Part shown: one piece after another, positions 27,757 to 35,880 of the stretch
How the letters are laid out: every line of letters starts with the position of its first letter
Position numbering within the stretch: position 1 is the first letter of the stretch
DNA from: Roseateles puraquae
GTDB lineage: Bacteria; Pseudomonadota; Gammaproteobacteria; Burkholderiales; Burkholderiaceae_C
Reading direction: 5' to 3'
NCBI RefSeq assembly: GCF_002205845.1
Contig: NZ_NISI01000001.1
Location: forward strand, 558,001-622,000
Length of the DNA: 64,000 bases
Notes under the pieces: generated by a model
Database searches by the model: none
Told to the model about the DNA's origin: nothing
What the model saw: only the letters and a program-made list of their open reading frames with translations
Position numbers and translations under genes: made by a program

Positions 27757-29985
27757 TCAATCCCCCATGGTGGCCTTCGGGTAGAAGGGCAGCGCCCTCA
27801 CCCGCTGGCCACTGAGCCGCGCCCAGGCATTGGCCAGGGCCGGTGCCAGCGTGGGCACTCCCAACTCGCCCACGCCTCCCATCACCTGGCCGCGGTCCAG
27901 CAGCGTGGGCTGCGGCATCAGCTTGACCACGACCTGCGGCATCTCGCTCAGTCGTAGCATGCGGCTGGCGTTGAAGTTCTTCGCCTGAGCGGCACCGTTC
28001 ACGAAGGTCTGCTTGCCGTACAGGGCAGCATTCAGGCCGTGCACCACACCGCCGACCAATTGCGCCTCCACCGAGTTCGGGTTGACCACCCAGCCGCAGT
28101 CGATGGCCAGCCAGACCCGGGTGACCTTCGGGCCTGTGGTGGTTGCACTGACCTCCACCACCTGCGCCACGATGCTGTTGAAGGCCGCTCCGATGGCAAT
28201 GCCCCGGCTGCGGCCGCTGGGGGCGGGCGTGCCCCACCCCGCGGCCTGCGCAGCGGCATCCAGCACGGCGAGCCAGCGCGCGTTGGTCAATCGTGAACGG
28301 CGGTACTGGTACGGATCGGCGCCTGCCGCCAAGGCCAGTTCGTCGATCATCGATTCCACCGCGAAGGTGTTGATCGACGCCCCCACCGAACGCCAGAAGC
28401 CCACCGGAACACCCGCGGTATGGCTGACCCATTCGGTCAATCGCGCACCGAAGTCATACGGCAGCCCATGGGAGCCCTCGTAGCCCTGGCTGTCTCCCGT
28501 CGCCGGCAGCACCACGCCCCGCTGGCCCAGGATGGACGGTGACACATTGCGATAACGCCATCCCAGCACCTGCCCCGACTTGTTCAGCCCTGCCTGCACG
28601 CGCACCAGCGCCATCGGACGGTACTGGTCGTGGGTGAAGTCCTCTTCGCGTGGCCACATCAGCTTGACCGGCTTGCGGATCACCATCGCCACCTGCACGG
28701 CCTGCGAGATGAAGTCCAGCTCCGCCTTGCGGCCCAGGCCGCCGCCGAGCGCCGTGACGTGGACCGTGACCTGCGCGGCCGTCATGCCCGTGAGCGCCAT
28801 GACCAGCGTCAGCGCCGACTTGGCCGATTGCGTCGGCGCCCAGACCTCGCAACTGACGCCCGGCTGGTAGTCCACCGTGCAGTTCAGGACCTCCATGCAG
28901 GCATGGGCCACATAAGGCAGGCTGTAGCTGGCTTCGAGCTTCACGTCCGCCGCCGCAATCGCTGCCTCCGGTGTCCCGCTGCGCTCCACGGTATAGGCGG
29001 TACCCGCGGGGTTGGCTGCACCGGCGACATAGGGCGTGGCGCTGTTCATCAAAGCTTGCGCGTCGGCCATGAACTGATCGGTATTCAACGCTACTGCGTT
29101 GGCCGGCAGCGTCCACTTCAGCGACAGCCGACGGGCTGCCTGCCAGGCATCCCACGTGGTCGACCCCACCACAGCGACGGCGTTGACATTGCCCACCGCC
29201 TCCAGGCCTCGGCCCGTACCGGCGGCGATCTTCACCGGCACGACAGCCAGCGCCCCACTGGGCACCGCGGGAACACCGGCCAGAACGCCACCCAGGGTCG
29301 GGCAGTGCCGGATGGCGGCATAGACCATGCCCGGCCGGCGCACATCGATGCCGTACACCGTGCTGCCGTCTACCTTGGCCGGGATGTCCGCGCGCGGCAG
29401 TGACTTGCCGATGCAACGCAGCTGCGCATCCGGCACCAGCGGCGCCGACGTCGGCACCGGCAGCGTGGCAGCGCGGGCTGCGAGGTCGCCGTAGCCCAGC
29501 CTTCGCCCGGTCGGCAGATGGGTGACCACGGCATTGCTGACGGCGAAGTTGGCGCGGGTCGTGTCACCCATCTCCACCATCGCGGCACTGACCAGCATCT
29601 CCCGCGCGATGGCGCCGGCATCCCGCAGCCGCCAGAAATTGTTGCGCGTGACGCTGGAGCCCACGGTGTTGATGGCCACGCCCACGGGTGCCGGCGACGC
29701 CAGTGACGGCGCCGCCGGCACGACCTTGACCTGCCCGGGGTCCACCATCAGGTCTTCGCACAGGATCTGCGCGAGGCCTGAGAACGAGCCCTGACCCATG
29801 TCGGAGGCGCCACTGGCCAGCGTGATGCTGCCGTCGCTGCCGATCGTCAGCCAGGCATTGACCGCAGTGGCAGCGGCAGCCTCGGCCTTGCCGCCGAGGG
29901 TGAGGCCGAGTGTCAGGCCGCCCATGGCGGTGACGAACTGGCGGCGGTCCAGGCTGGCGGCAGCTTCAGGAATGCGTGCATTCAT
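27757..29985 (-). CDS. Molybdopterin-binding large subunit, isoquinoline 1-oxidoreductase beta (IorB)-like
   Basis: A 742-residue xanthine-oxidase-family subunit. A twin-arginine signal (LDRRQFVTAMGGLTLGLTLGG, Arg14-Arg15) implies export of the folded cofactor-loaded enzyme. The body has aldehyde-oxidase/IorB signatures: YSLPYVAHACMEVLNCT, ALGGGLGRKAELDFI, PVGFWRSVGASINTFAVESMIDELA and GVGELGVPTLAPALANA, the last carrying the active-site Glu. AAGGAG precedes the ATG at 29985. It follows the 2Fe-2S subunit by 11 bases. Such enzymes hydroxylate N-heterocycles or oxidise aldehydes; the substrate is unknown. Confidence 0.88.
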   Translation of the reverse strand: MNARIPEAAASLDRRQFVTAMGGLTLGLTLGGKAEAAAATAVNAWLTIGSDGSITLASGASDMGQGSFSGLAQILCEDLMVDPGQVKVVPAAPSLASPAPVGVAINTVGSSVTRNNFWRLRDAGAIAREMLVSAAMVEMGDTTRANFAVSNAVVTHLPTGRRLGYGDLAARAATLPVPTSAPLVPDAQLRCIGKSLPRADIPAKVDGSTVYGIDVRRPGMVYAAIRHCPTLGGVLAGVPAVPSGALAVVPVKIAAGTGRGLEAVGNVNAVAVVGSTTWDAWQAARRLSLKWTLPANAVALNTDQFMADAQALMNSATPYVAGAANPAGTAYTVERSGTPEAAIAAADVKLEASYSLPYVAHACMEVLNCTVDYQPGVSCEVWAPTQSAKSALTLVMALTGMTAAQVTVHVTALGGGLGRKAELDFISQAVQVAMVIRKPVKLMWPREEDFTHDQYRPMALVRVQAGLNKSGQVLGWRYRNVSPSILGQRGVVLPATGDSQGYEGSHGLPYDFGARLTEWVSHTAGVPVGFWRSVGASINTFAVESMIDELALAAGADPYQYRRSRLTNARWLAVLDAAAQAAGWGTPAPSGRSRGIAIGAAFNSIVAQVVEVSATTTGPKVTRVWLAIDCGWVVNPNSVEAQLVGGVVHGLNAALYGKQTFVNGAAQAKNFNASRMLRLSEMPQVVVKLMPQPTLLDRGQVMGGVGELGVPTLAPALANAWARLSGQRVRALPFYPKATMGD

Positions 29986-29996
29986 GACAGTCTCCT

Positions 29997-30437
29997 TCAC
30001 AAGCCGGCCACGGCCGTCTTGATGCGCTGGTAGGTGCCGCACACGCACAGGTTGTTGACCTCGCTGGCGATGCTGGCGCCGTGGTGACCCGCATTCATCG
30101 CCCCGGCCACGCTCATCAACATGCCGCTCTGGCAGTAGCCGCACTGCGGCACCTGGTGCAGCACCCAGGCTTTCTGAGCCGGATGGCTGCGCTCTGCAGA
30201 CAGCCCTTCGATGGTGGTGATGCGCTTGCCGACCGCTGAAGACACGTCGATGTCACAGCTCTTTTTCGGCTCCCCGTTCACCCATACGGTACAAGCGCCG
30301 CAGATCTCGATACCGCACCCGTACTTGGTGCCGGTCAGGCCCAGCACGTCACGCAGCACCCACAGCAGTGGCATCCCCGAGGAACTCACCGTGACCTGCT
30401 GGTCGCGGCCGTTCACATTCAACGTGTAGCTCGGCAT
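29997..30437 (-). CDS. (2Fe-2S)-binding small subunit, IorA-like
   Basis: A 146-residue electron-transfer subunit with two 2Fe-2S clusters. The N-terminal plant-ferredoxin type is TKYGCGIEICGACTVWVNG with a following Cys in KKSCD. The C-terminal helical type is CGYCQSGM and NNLCVCGTY; most homologues have CRCG, so an Arg is replaced by Val. AAGGAG lies 6 bases before the ATG at 30437, which rejects the 19-residue extension. There is no signal, so it is presumably carried to the periplasm with the Tat-exported partner. No FAD subunit is present, as usual for the Ior type. Confidence 0.9.
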   Translation of the reverse strand: MPSYTLNVNGRDQQVTVSSSGMPLLWVLRDVLGLTGTKYGCGIEICGACTVWVNGEPKKSCDIDVSSAVGKRITTIEGLSAERSHPAQKAWVLHQVPQCGYCQSGMLMSVAGAMNAGHHGASIASEVNNLCVCGTYQRIKTAVAGL

Positions 30438-30521
30438 CCGGCTCTCCTTATCGGTTTTACGGTTTCTAACACATGCACAAATTGCGCATTTCATGGTGAG
30501 CGATCAGAATTGACTCGTCAA

Positions 30522-31376
30522 ATGGACAAACGTGATGATTTGTTACTGCCCGCCATCGAGGCTCTGCTCGTGCCTTTGGCTCGCCTGTGCATCGCGCACG
30601 GCCTGCCGCATGCACCCGTGGAAGAACTGCTCAAGCGCGCCTTCGTGCGGGCAGCTCGTGAGGCCCGCCAGCCCCTGGGCCAAGGCAGCAGCGGGGGCCG
30701 TGACGTGAGCCAGGTCGCCATCGCCACGGGGTTGAGTCGCCGGGAAGTCGCCCGGCTCAGCGGCGAGCTGCCCCCGCTGGACACCCAGCGCCCCAGCCCT
30801 GCCGGCCGGGCGTATGCCCACTGGATGACCCACCCCGACTACGCCGGCCCCGATGGCCGCCCCGTCGACCTGCCGCGCACAGGCGCCGCGCCCAGCTTTG
30901 ACAGCTTGGCCCAGTCCATCACCCGGCATGTGCATCCACGCAGCCTGCTCGACGAAATGCTGCGCCTGGGCCTGGCACGGCTGTCGGAAGACGGCCTGAC
31001 CGTTCACTTCGAGCCAGATCGCGTTTCGCCGACACAGGACGATGCCCAGATGTTCGGATTCCTGGGGGCCAACGTGGGTGATCACCTGGCGGCAGCCACC
31101 GCCAACGTCGTGCATCGCGACCGCCGCCATTTCGAGCAGGCCATCTATGCCGACGAACTGAGCGAGGCGTCGGCCGCTGCCATTGCCAACCTTGCCCGCG
31201 CTCACTGGGCCCGGCTGCGCGCCGAACTCATTCCCGAAATCGAACGCCTCATCGAGGCCGATCAGGCCGCCGGCCGGCCCGGCACCCATCGGGCCCGCCT
31301 GGGCCTCTTCACGTATCACGCACCCGACCTGGAGACCCGCAATGCCTCATCCCAACCGCCCGAGCAGCCCACTTGA
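30522..31376 (+). CDS. DUF6502-family protein, possible DNA-binding regulator
   Basis: A 284-residue cytoplasmic protein. The N-terminal region (LPAIEALLVPLARLCIAHGLPHAPVEELLKRAFVRAA) precedes a helix-turn-helix-like stretch, VSQVAIATGLSRREVARLSGE. A central part follows (HPDYAGPDGRPVDLP, FDSLAQSITRHVHPRSLLDEMLRLGLARLSEDG), giving the typical DUF6502 layout. The start at 30522 (MDKRDD) lacks a clear ribosome site; a TTG at 30510 is possible. Its 3' end overlaps the DUF5666 gene by 35 bases. It is divergent from the IorAB-like pair over 84 bases, so it may also control that operon (inference). Confidence 0.8.
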   Translation: MDKRDDLLLPAIEALLVPLARLCIAHGLPHAPVEELLKRAFVRAAREARQPLGQGSSGGRDVSQVAIATGLSRREVARLSGELPPLDTQRPSPAGRAYAHWMTHPDYAGPDGRPVDLPRTGAAPSFDSLAQSITRHVHPRSLLDEMLRLGLARLSEDGLTVHFEPDRVSPTQDDAQMFGFLGANVGDHLAAATANVVHRDRRHFEQAIYADELSEASAAAIANLARAHWARLRAELIPEIERLIEADQAAGRPGTHRARLGLFTYHAPDLETRNASSQPPEQPT

Positions 31377-32535
31377 AGCCGCCCTCCTTCGCCGCCACTG
31401 GCTCGCCCTGGCCGCCGGTGCCAGCCTGTCGGCCTGCGGTGGCGGCGGCACGACGGACGAGGGTGCTGCGCCCACCAGCCATCCGCTCGGCGTCGCCACC
31501 GGCGGCACAGGGCGGGTGCGCAGCTTCCTGAGCGCGGCGGTGACGGCCACGACGCCGCTCGTGGTCGGTGGCATCACCCTGGACACCCGCAATGCCGTGT
31601 TGACCGACGGCGACGATGCGCCGCTTCGTGAACAGCAGCTCGCACCCGGCATGACGGCCCGCGTGCTGGCCGGCAGCATCGTGGGAGGCACGGCGCCGGC
31701 GGTCGCCATCACCGTGGACACCCAGGTCACCGGCCCCGCAAGCTGGCTGGACAGCCGCACGCTGCTCGTCTTCGGGCAACGGGTGAGCGTGGGCAGCAGC
31801 ACAGTGCGCGGCCCGGGTGCCGCCGGTGCCCCACCCGATGTGCAGGTCTGGGGTCAGCTCGACCCCGTCGCGGGACGCATCCTGGCCACCCGGCTGTCGG
31901 CACGTGCAGCAAACACCGCCCCCATGCTGCGCGGCCTGCTGACCGCGGTGGACCGCAGCGCCGGATGGCTGCAGATCGGCCCGCTGGTGGCGCGCGCCAC
32001 CAACCCCAGCGCCATCCCCGCGGGCCTGGCTGAAGGCGCCGTCGCCCGGCTGACCCTGGGCGCGCCGCTGCCAGACGGCAGCTGGGAACTGATCGAGGCC
32101 CGTGACGACGCCCTGCGGCCGCCGGACGGCGTCCAGGCCGAGTTGGAAGGCCATGTGACGCAGTTCAGCAACGCACGTCAGTTCTCGCTGGACGGCGTCC
32201 CCGTGGATGCGAGCCGCGCACAGATCGAAGGTCTGGCGCAACTGCAACTGGGGGCTGCCGTCGAAGTGCACGGCAGCATGCGGCAAGGTGTGCTGGTGGC
32301 CACGGAGGTCTCGGCCCAGGCCGCCGAGCCACTGGAGCTTGCCGGCAGCATCAGCGCGCTCGATGCCGGTAGCCAGACCTTCCTGCTGCACGGCTGGCAA
32401 CTGCGCTGGGATGCGACCACGCGCTTCAGCAACGGCAACAGCGCCGGCCTGCGGGTGGGACGCCAGGTCGCGGTACGCGCGCGCTGGAAGCCGGGAAGCG
32501 CGGCCCTGCTGGCGACCCAGATCAGCCTGGGCTGA
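31342..32535 (+). CDS. DUF5666-domain lipoprotein
   Basis: A 397-residue protein. The N terminus RRHWLALAAGASLSACGGGG ends in a lipobox (LSAC), so it is probably lipid-anchored in the envelope. The rest is several beta-rich repeats of about 60 residues (for example VWGQLDPVAGRILATRLSA, AELEGHVTQFSNARQFSLDG, LELAGSISALDAGSQTFLLHG), the OB-fold-like DUF5666 pattern. The ATG at 31342 lies inside the DUF6502 gene. DUF6502 and DUF5666 genes are, from memory, often neighbours in Burkholderiales; no function is known for the pair. Confidence 0.82.
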   Translation: MPHPNRPSSPLEAALLRRHWLALAAGASLSACGGGGTTDEGAAPTSHPLGVATGGTGRVRSFLSAAVTATTPLVVGGITLDTRNAVLTDGDDAPLREQQLAPGMTARVLAGSIVGGTAPAVAITVDTQVTGPASWLDSRTLLVFGQRVSVGSSTVRGPGAAGAPPDVQVWGQLDPVAGRILATRLSARAANTAPMLRGLLTAVDRSAGWLQIGPLVARATNPSAIPAGLAEGAVARLTLGAPLPDGSWELIEARDDALRPPDGVQAELEGHVTQFSNARQFSLDGVPVDASRAQIEGLAQLQLGAAVEVHGSMRQGVLVATEVSAQAAEPLELAGSISALDAGSQTFLLHGWQLRWDATTRFSNGNSAGLRVGRQVAVRARWKPGSAALLATQISLG

Positions 32536-32561
32536 GCCACAGCCCTGCCTAAGATGGCGGG

Positions 32562-33221
32562 ATGACGCCTCCTGCCCTCACCTGGGTCGCCGGCGGCAGC
32601 GGCCTGGTCGGCCGCGAGCTGCTGCGACAACTGGACGACCGGCCCGTGCTGGCCCTGGTGCGACGGCCTCTGGCCGGCCTGCCGGGCTCGGCCCTTCGCC
32701 AGGAAGCCATCGTCGACCTGCTCGCCTTGCCCGCTTCGCTCCCGGAGCCCCAACAGGTGTTCATCGCGCTGGGCACGACCATGGCCCAGGCCGGGTCGCA
32801 GGCCGCCTTCCGCGCGGTCGACTTCGATGCCGTGTTGGCCGTGGCACGCGCCGCGCGGGACCGGGGCGCCACGCGCTGCGGGGTCGTGTCCGCACTGGGC
32901 GCCGATGCCCGGTCCGGCGTCTTCTACAACCGCGTGAAGGGCGAAGCCGAGGCCGCCCTGCAGACGCTGGGCTTTGAGCGCCTGGTCATCGCGCGCCCTT
33001 CCTTGCTGGACGGCGCGCGTGAGTCGCTGGGCCAACCCCACCGCGCCGGCGAGGCCTGGAGCCTGCGCCTGGCCCGGCCGCTGGCACCGCTCATCCCCAA
33101 GGCCTGGCGCCCGATTGGTGCGGACCGGGTGGCCCGAGCGCTGCGGCTTGCGCTGGATCAGCCCGGCCCAGCCGTGCAGGTGCTCGAATCGGGCGCCATG
33201 CAAACCCTCGGTGCCCCATGA
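32562..33221 (+). CDS. NAD(P)-binding epimerase/oxidoreductase-like protein
   Basis: A 219-residue Rossmann protein. The dinucleotide loop is WVAGGSGLVGRELLRQL, and the family segment is GVVSALGADARSGVFYNRVKGEAEAAL with a YxxxK-like YNRVK. It resembles atypical SDR proteins of the HTATIP2/YwnB type rather than true sugar epimerases. It is cytoplasmic. Substrate unknown. The stop overlaps the next gene's start as ATGA, beginning a run of four coupled genes. Confidence 0.82.
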   Translation: MTPPALTWVAGGSGLVGRELLRQLDDRPVLALVRRPLAGLPGSALRQEAIVDLLALPASLPEPQQVFIALGTTMAQAGSQAAFRAVDFDAVLAVARAARDRGATRCGVVSALGADARSGVFYNRVKGEAEAALQTLGFERLVIARPSLLDGARESLGQPHRAGEAWSLRLARPLAPLIPKAWRPIGADRVARALRLALDQPGPAVQVLESGAMQTLGAP

Positions 33222-34588
33222 AACTCACCTTCCTCGGCGCTGCCGACACCGTCACGGGCTCGCGCCATCTGCTGACGCTGGGCGAGCAGCGCCTGCTGCT
33301 CGACGCCGGCCTGTTCCAGGGCTACAAGACCCTGCGCGAACGCAACTGGGCCGCGCTCGGCGCGCCTGCCACCCAGCTCGACGCCGTACTGCTCTCGCAC
33401 GCGCACCTGGACCACTGCGGCTACCTGCCCGCACTGCGCCGCCAGGGCTTCAAGGGCCCGATCTACGCGACGTCGGCCACGCGCGACCTGTGCGATGTGC
33501 TGCTGCGCGACAGCGCCCACCTGCAGGAGGAAGACGCCCGCCGCGCCAACAAGGAGGGCAGCAGCCGGCACGACAAGGCCTTGCCGCTGTACAGCGTGCG
33601 TGAGGCCGAAGCCACGATCAAGCAGTTCGCGGCGCTGCCGCGCGACGGCAAGTTGCGCCTGGGCGCGACCGACGTGCGCTTCACGCCCGCCGGCCACCTG
33701 CTGGGCGCCAGCAGCATCCATGTGAGCCACGGCGGACGCTCCCTGCTGTTCTCGGGTGACGTCGGTCGCGTGGGCGACCTCCTGATGCCGGTGCCGCAGG
33801 TGCCCGCCGCCGCCGACGTGGTGCTGATCGAATCCACCTACGGCAACCGCCTGCACCCCGCGCAGGACGCCCAGGCGCATCTCGGACAGATCCTGCGCAA
33901 CACCTTCAAGCGCGGCGGCTCGGTGCTGCTGCCGAGCTTTGCGGTGGGCCGCGCGCAAGCGTTGCTGTTGCTGCTGCAGCGCCTGCGCAATGCCGGCGAG
34001 CTGCCGCTGGATGTGCCGATCTGGCTGGACAGCCCGATGGCCGAGCTGGCCACGGAGCTGACGGTCAAGCATGCGCGGCTGCTGCGCATCTCGACGAGCG
34101 AAGCGCGCAGCCTGACCGACCGCGTCCACTACGTGACCAAGCAAGCCCAGAGCCTGAAGCTGGCGGCCAGCCTGGCTCAGCCGCGCAGCAAGCCCAGCAT
34201 CATCATCTCGGCCAGCGGCATGGCCACGGGCGGGCGGGTGCTGAACTACATCGAGACCATGGCCCCGCAGGCGCGCCACCACATCGCCTTCCCCGGCTTC
34301 CAGGCCGGCGGCACGCGGGGCGCGCGCATGGTGGGGGGCGAGCGCGAGGTCAAGGTGCGCGGCCGCTGGGTGCCGGTGAATGCCGAGATCAGCCAGCTCG
34401 AAGGTCTCTCCGGCCATGCCGATGCCGACGGCCTGCTGCAATGGCTGCGCGCCCTGCCCCGGCCGCCGGAGCAGGTGTACGTGGTGCACGGCGAGCCGGC
34501 CGCAGCAGACGCCCTGCGCGGCCGCATCCAGGATGAACTCGGCTGGTCGGTGCGCGTGCCGCAGCACGGCGAGACCGTCGACTGGTGA
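33218..34588 (+). CDS. MBL-fold, beta-CASP RNA metallohydrolase
   Basis: A 456-residue protein. The metallo-beta-lactamase motifs are SHAHLDHCG, GHLLGASSI and SGDVGR. The beta-CASP motifs A-C are ESTYGNR, SVLLPSFAVGRAQALLLLL and IISASGMATGGRVL, followed by GLSGHADADGLLQWL. This is the arrangement of CPSF-type RNA nucleases such as archaeal aCPSF and bacterial YSH1-like proteins, with two zinc ions expected. It is cytoplasmic. It is coupled to the epimerase-like gene (ATGA) and to the DUF4010 gene (TGATG). RNA targets are unknown. Confidence 0.9.
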   Translation: MKLTFLGAADTVTGSRHLLTLGEQRLLLDAGLFQGYKTLRERNWAALGAPATQLDAVLLSHAHLDHCGYLPALRRQGFKGPIYATSATRDLCDVLLRDSAHLQEEDARRANKEGSSRHDKALPLYSVREAEATIKQFAALPRDGKLRLGATDVRFTPAGHLLGASSIHVSHGGRSLLFSGDVGRVGDLLMPVPQVPAAADVVLIESTYGNRLHPAQDAQAHLGQILRNTFKRGGSVLLPSFAVGRAQALLLLLQRLRNAGELPLDVPIWLDSPMAELATELTVKHARLLRISTSEARSLTDRVHYVTKQAQSLKLAASLAQPRSKPSIIISASGMATGGRVLNYIETMAPQARHHIAFPGFQAGGTRGARMVGGEREVKVRGRWVPVNAEISQLEGLSGHADADGLLQWLRALPRPPEQVYVVHGEPAAADALRGRIQDELGWSVRVPQHGETVDW

Positions 34589-35880
34589 TGGCCGGGCTGG
34601 GGCAGGCTTTCGGGGTCTCCGACGACCTCATCGTCGGGCTGGCTGCCGCGCTGGGCAGCGGCCTGCTGATCGGCCTGGAGCGCGAGCGCCACAAGCACCG
34701 CGGCCCGCAGCGCGAGCCGGCCGGCCTGCGCACCTTCACGCTCGCGGCCATGGGCGGCGCGCTGGCGCAGGCGCTGCAGTTGCCGGGGCTGGTGGCCGTG
34801 GGCGCGCTGGCCATCACCGCGCTGGCGGCGGTGGCCTTGCTGCGCCATCGCGGGCGCGACCCCGGCCTCACGACCGAGATGGCGCTGCTCGTCACCTACC
34901 TGATCGGCGCACTGTGCGTGACCGCGCCGCTGCTGGGCTCGCCCGCGGCTGTGGTGCTGACCGGGCTGCTGGCTGCACGCACCAAGCTGCACCGTTTCGC
35001 CACGCAGGTGTTGCGCGAAGAAGAGCTGCATGACGGCCTGCTGCTCGGTGCGCTGGCGCTGGTCGTGCTGCCCTTGATGCCCGAGCAGCCGCTGCCTTGG
35101 CTGGCCGGCATGAAGATGAACTGGCTGCTGGGCCTGATGCTCCTGCTGCTGGGCCTGCAGGCGGCGGGCCATGTGGCGCTGCGGCTGGCGGGGCCACAGA
35201 CGGGGCTGGCGCTGTCAGGCCTGCTGTCGGGCCTGGTGTCGAGCACGGCGACCATCGCCGCCATGGGCGCGCGGGCGCGTCATGAGCCGGCGCTCGCCCC
35301 TGCCTGCCTGGCCGGTGCCGTGCTGTCGACCTGCGCGACCTGGCTGCAGGCCCAGGCCATGCTGTTCGCGATGGCGCCCGAGGCGGCCCTCGTGGCGCTG
35401 CCGGTCTGCCTGACGGGTGCGCTGCTGTGTGGCGCCATGGGCTGGACCTTGGCTCGCCGCTCGCGTTCGACCCTGGGCGGCTCACCCCGGCCCGCGTCAG
35501 ATGCCGAACGGCGGGGCCCGCTGCGCCTGCGCGAGGCTTTGCTGATGGCGTTCATCCTGAGCGCCGTGGCCGTGGCGGTCAGCTGGGCGCGCTCGCACTT
35601 CGGCAGCCTGGGGCTGTTCGGCGCGGTGGCGGTCGCTGCGTTTGCCGATGTGCATGCGCCCATCGTCTCGCTGGCCGGGCTGCAGGCAGCGGGCAGCGTC
35701 ACACCGCTGCAGGTGCTGCAGGGCCTGTTGCTGGCCTTCCTGTGCAATGGCGTCACGCGCAGCATCACCGCGGTGGCGGCAGGCGGCTGGCGGTTTGCGC
35801 GCGCCATCATCGTGGCGCTGGCGCTGCCCTTGGTGATCGGCGCCGGCCTCACCGCCTTGCTGCACGGGGGCCTGGCATGA
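34588..35880 (+). CDS. MgtC/SapB-DUF4010 membrane protein
   Basis: A 430-residue protein with about eleven membrane helices. The N-terminal part (ALGSGLLIGLERERHKHRG, GLRTFTLAAMGGAL) is the MgtC/SapB motif. The C-terminal half (SGLLSGLVSSTATIAAMGARAR, GLFGAVAVAAFADVHAPIVSLAGL) is DUF4010. Function is unsettled; the family has been linked to ion or envelope homeostasis. The start is ATG 34588 within TGATG; a GTG one codon upstream is equivalent. It overlaps mnmC by 4 bases. Confidence 0.85.
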   Translation: MAGLGQAFGVSDDLIVGLAAALGSGLLIGLERERHKHRGPQREPAGLRTFTLAAMGGALAQALQLPGLVAVGALAITALAAVALLRHRGRDPGLTTEMALLVTYLIGALCVTAPLLGSPAAVVLTGLLAARTKLHRFATQVLREEELHDGLLLGALALVVLPLMPEQPLPWLAGMKMNWLLGLMLLLLGLQAAGHVALRLAGPQTGLALSGLLSGLVSSTATIAAMGARARHEPALAPACLAGAVLSTCATWLQAQAMLFAMAPEAALVALPVCLTGALLCGAMGWTLARRSRSTLGGSPRPASDAERRGPLRLREALLMAFILSAVAVAVSWARSHFGSLGLFGAVAVAAFADVHAPIVSLAGLQAAGSVTPLQVLQGLLLAFLCNGVTRSITAVAAGGWRFARAIIVALALPLVIGAGLTALLHGGLA

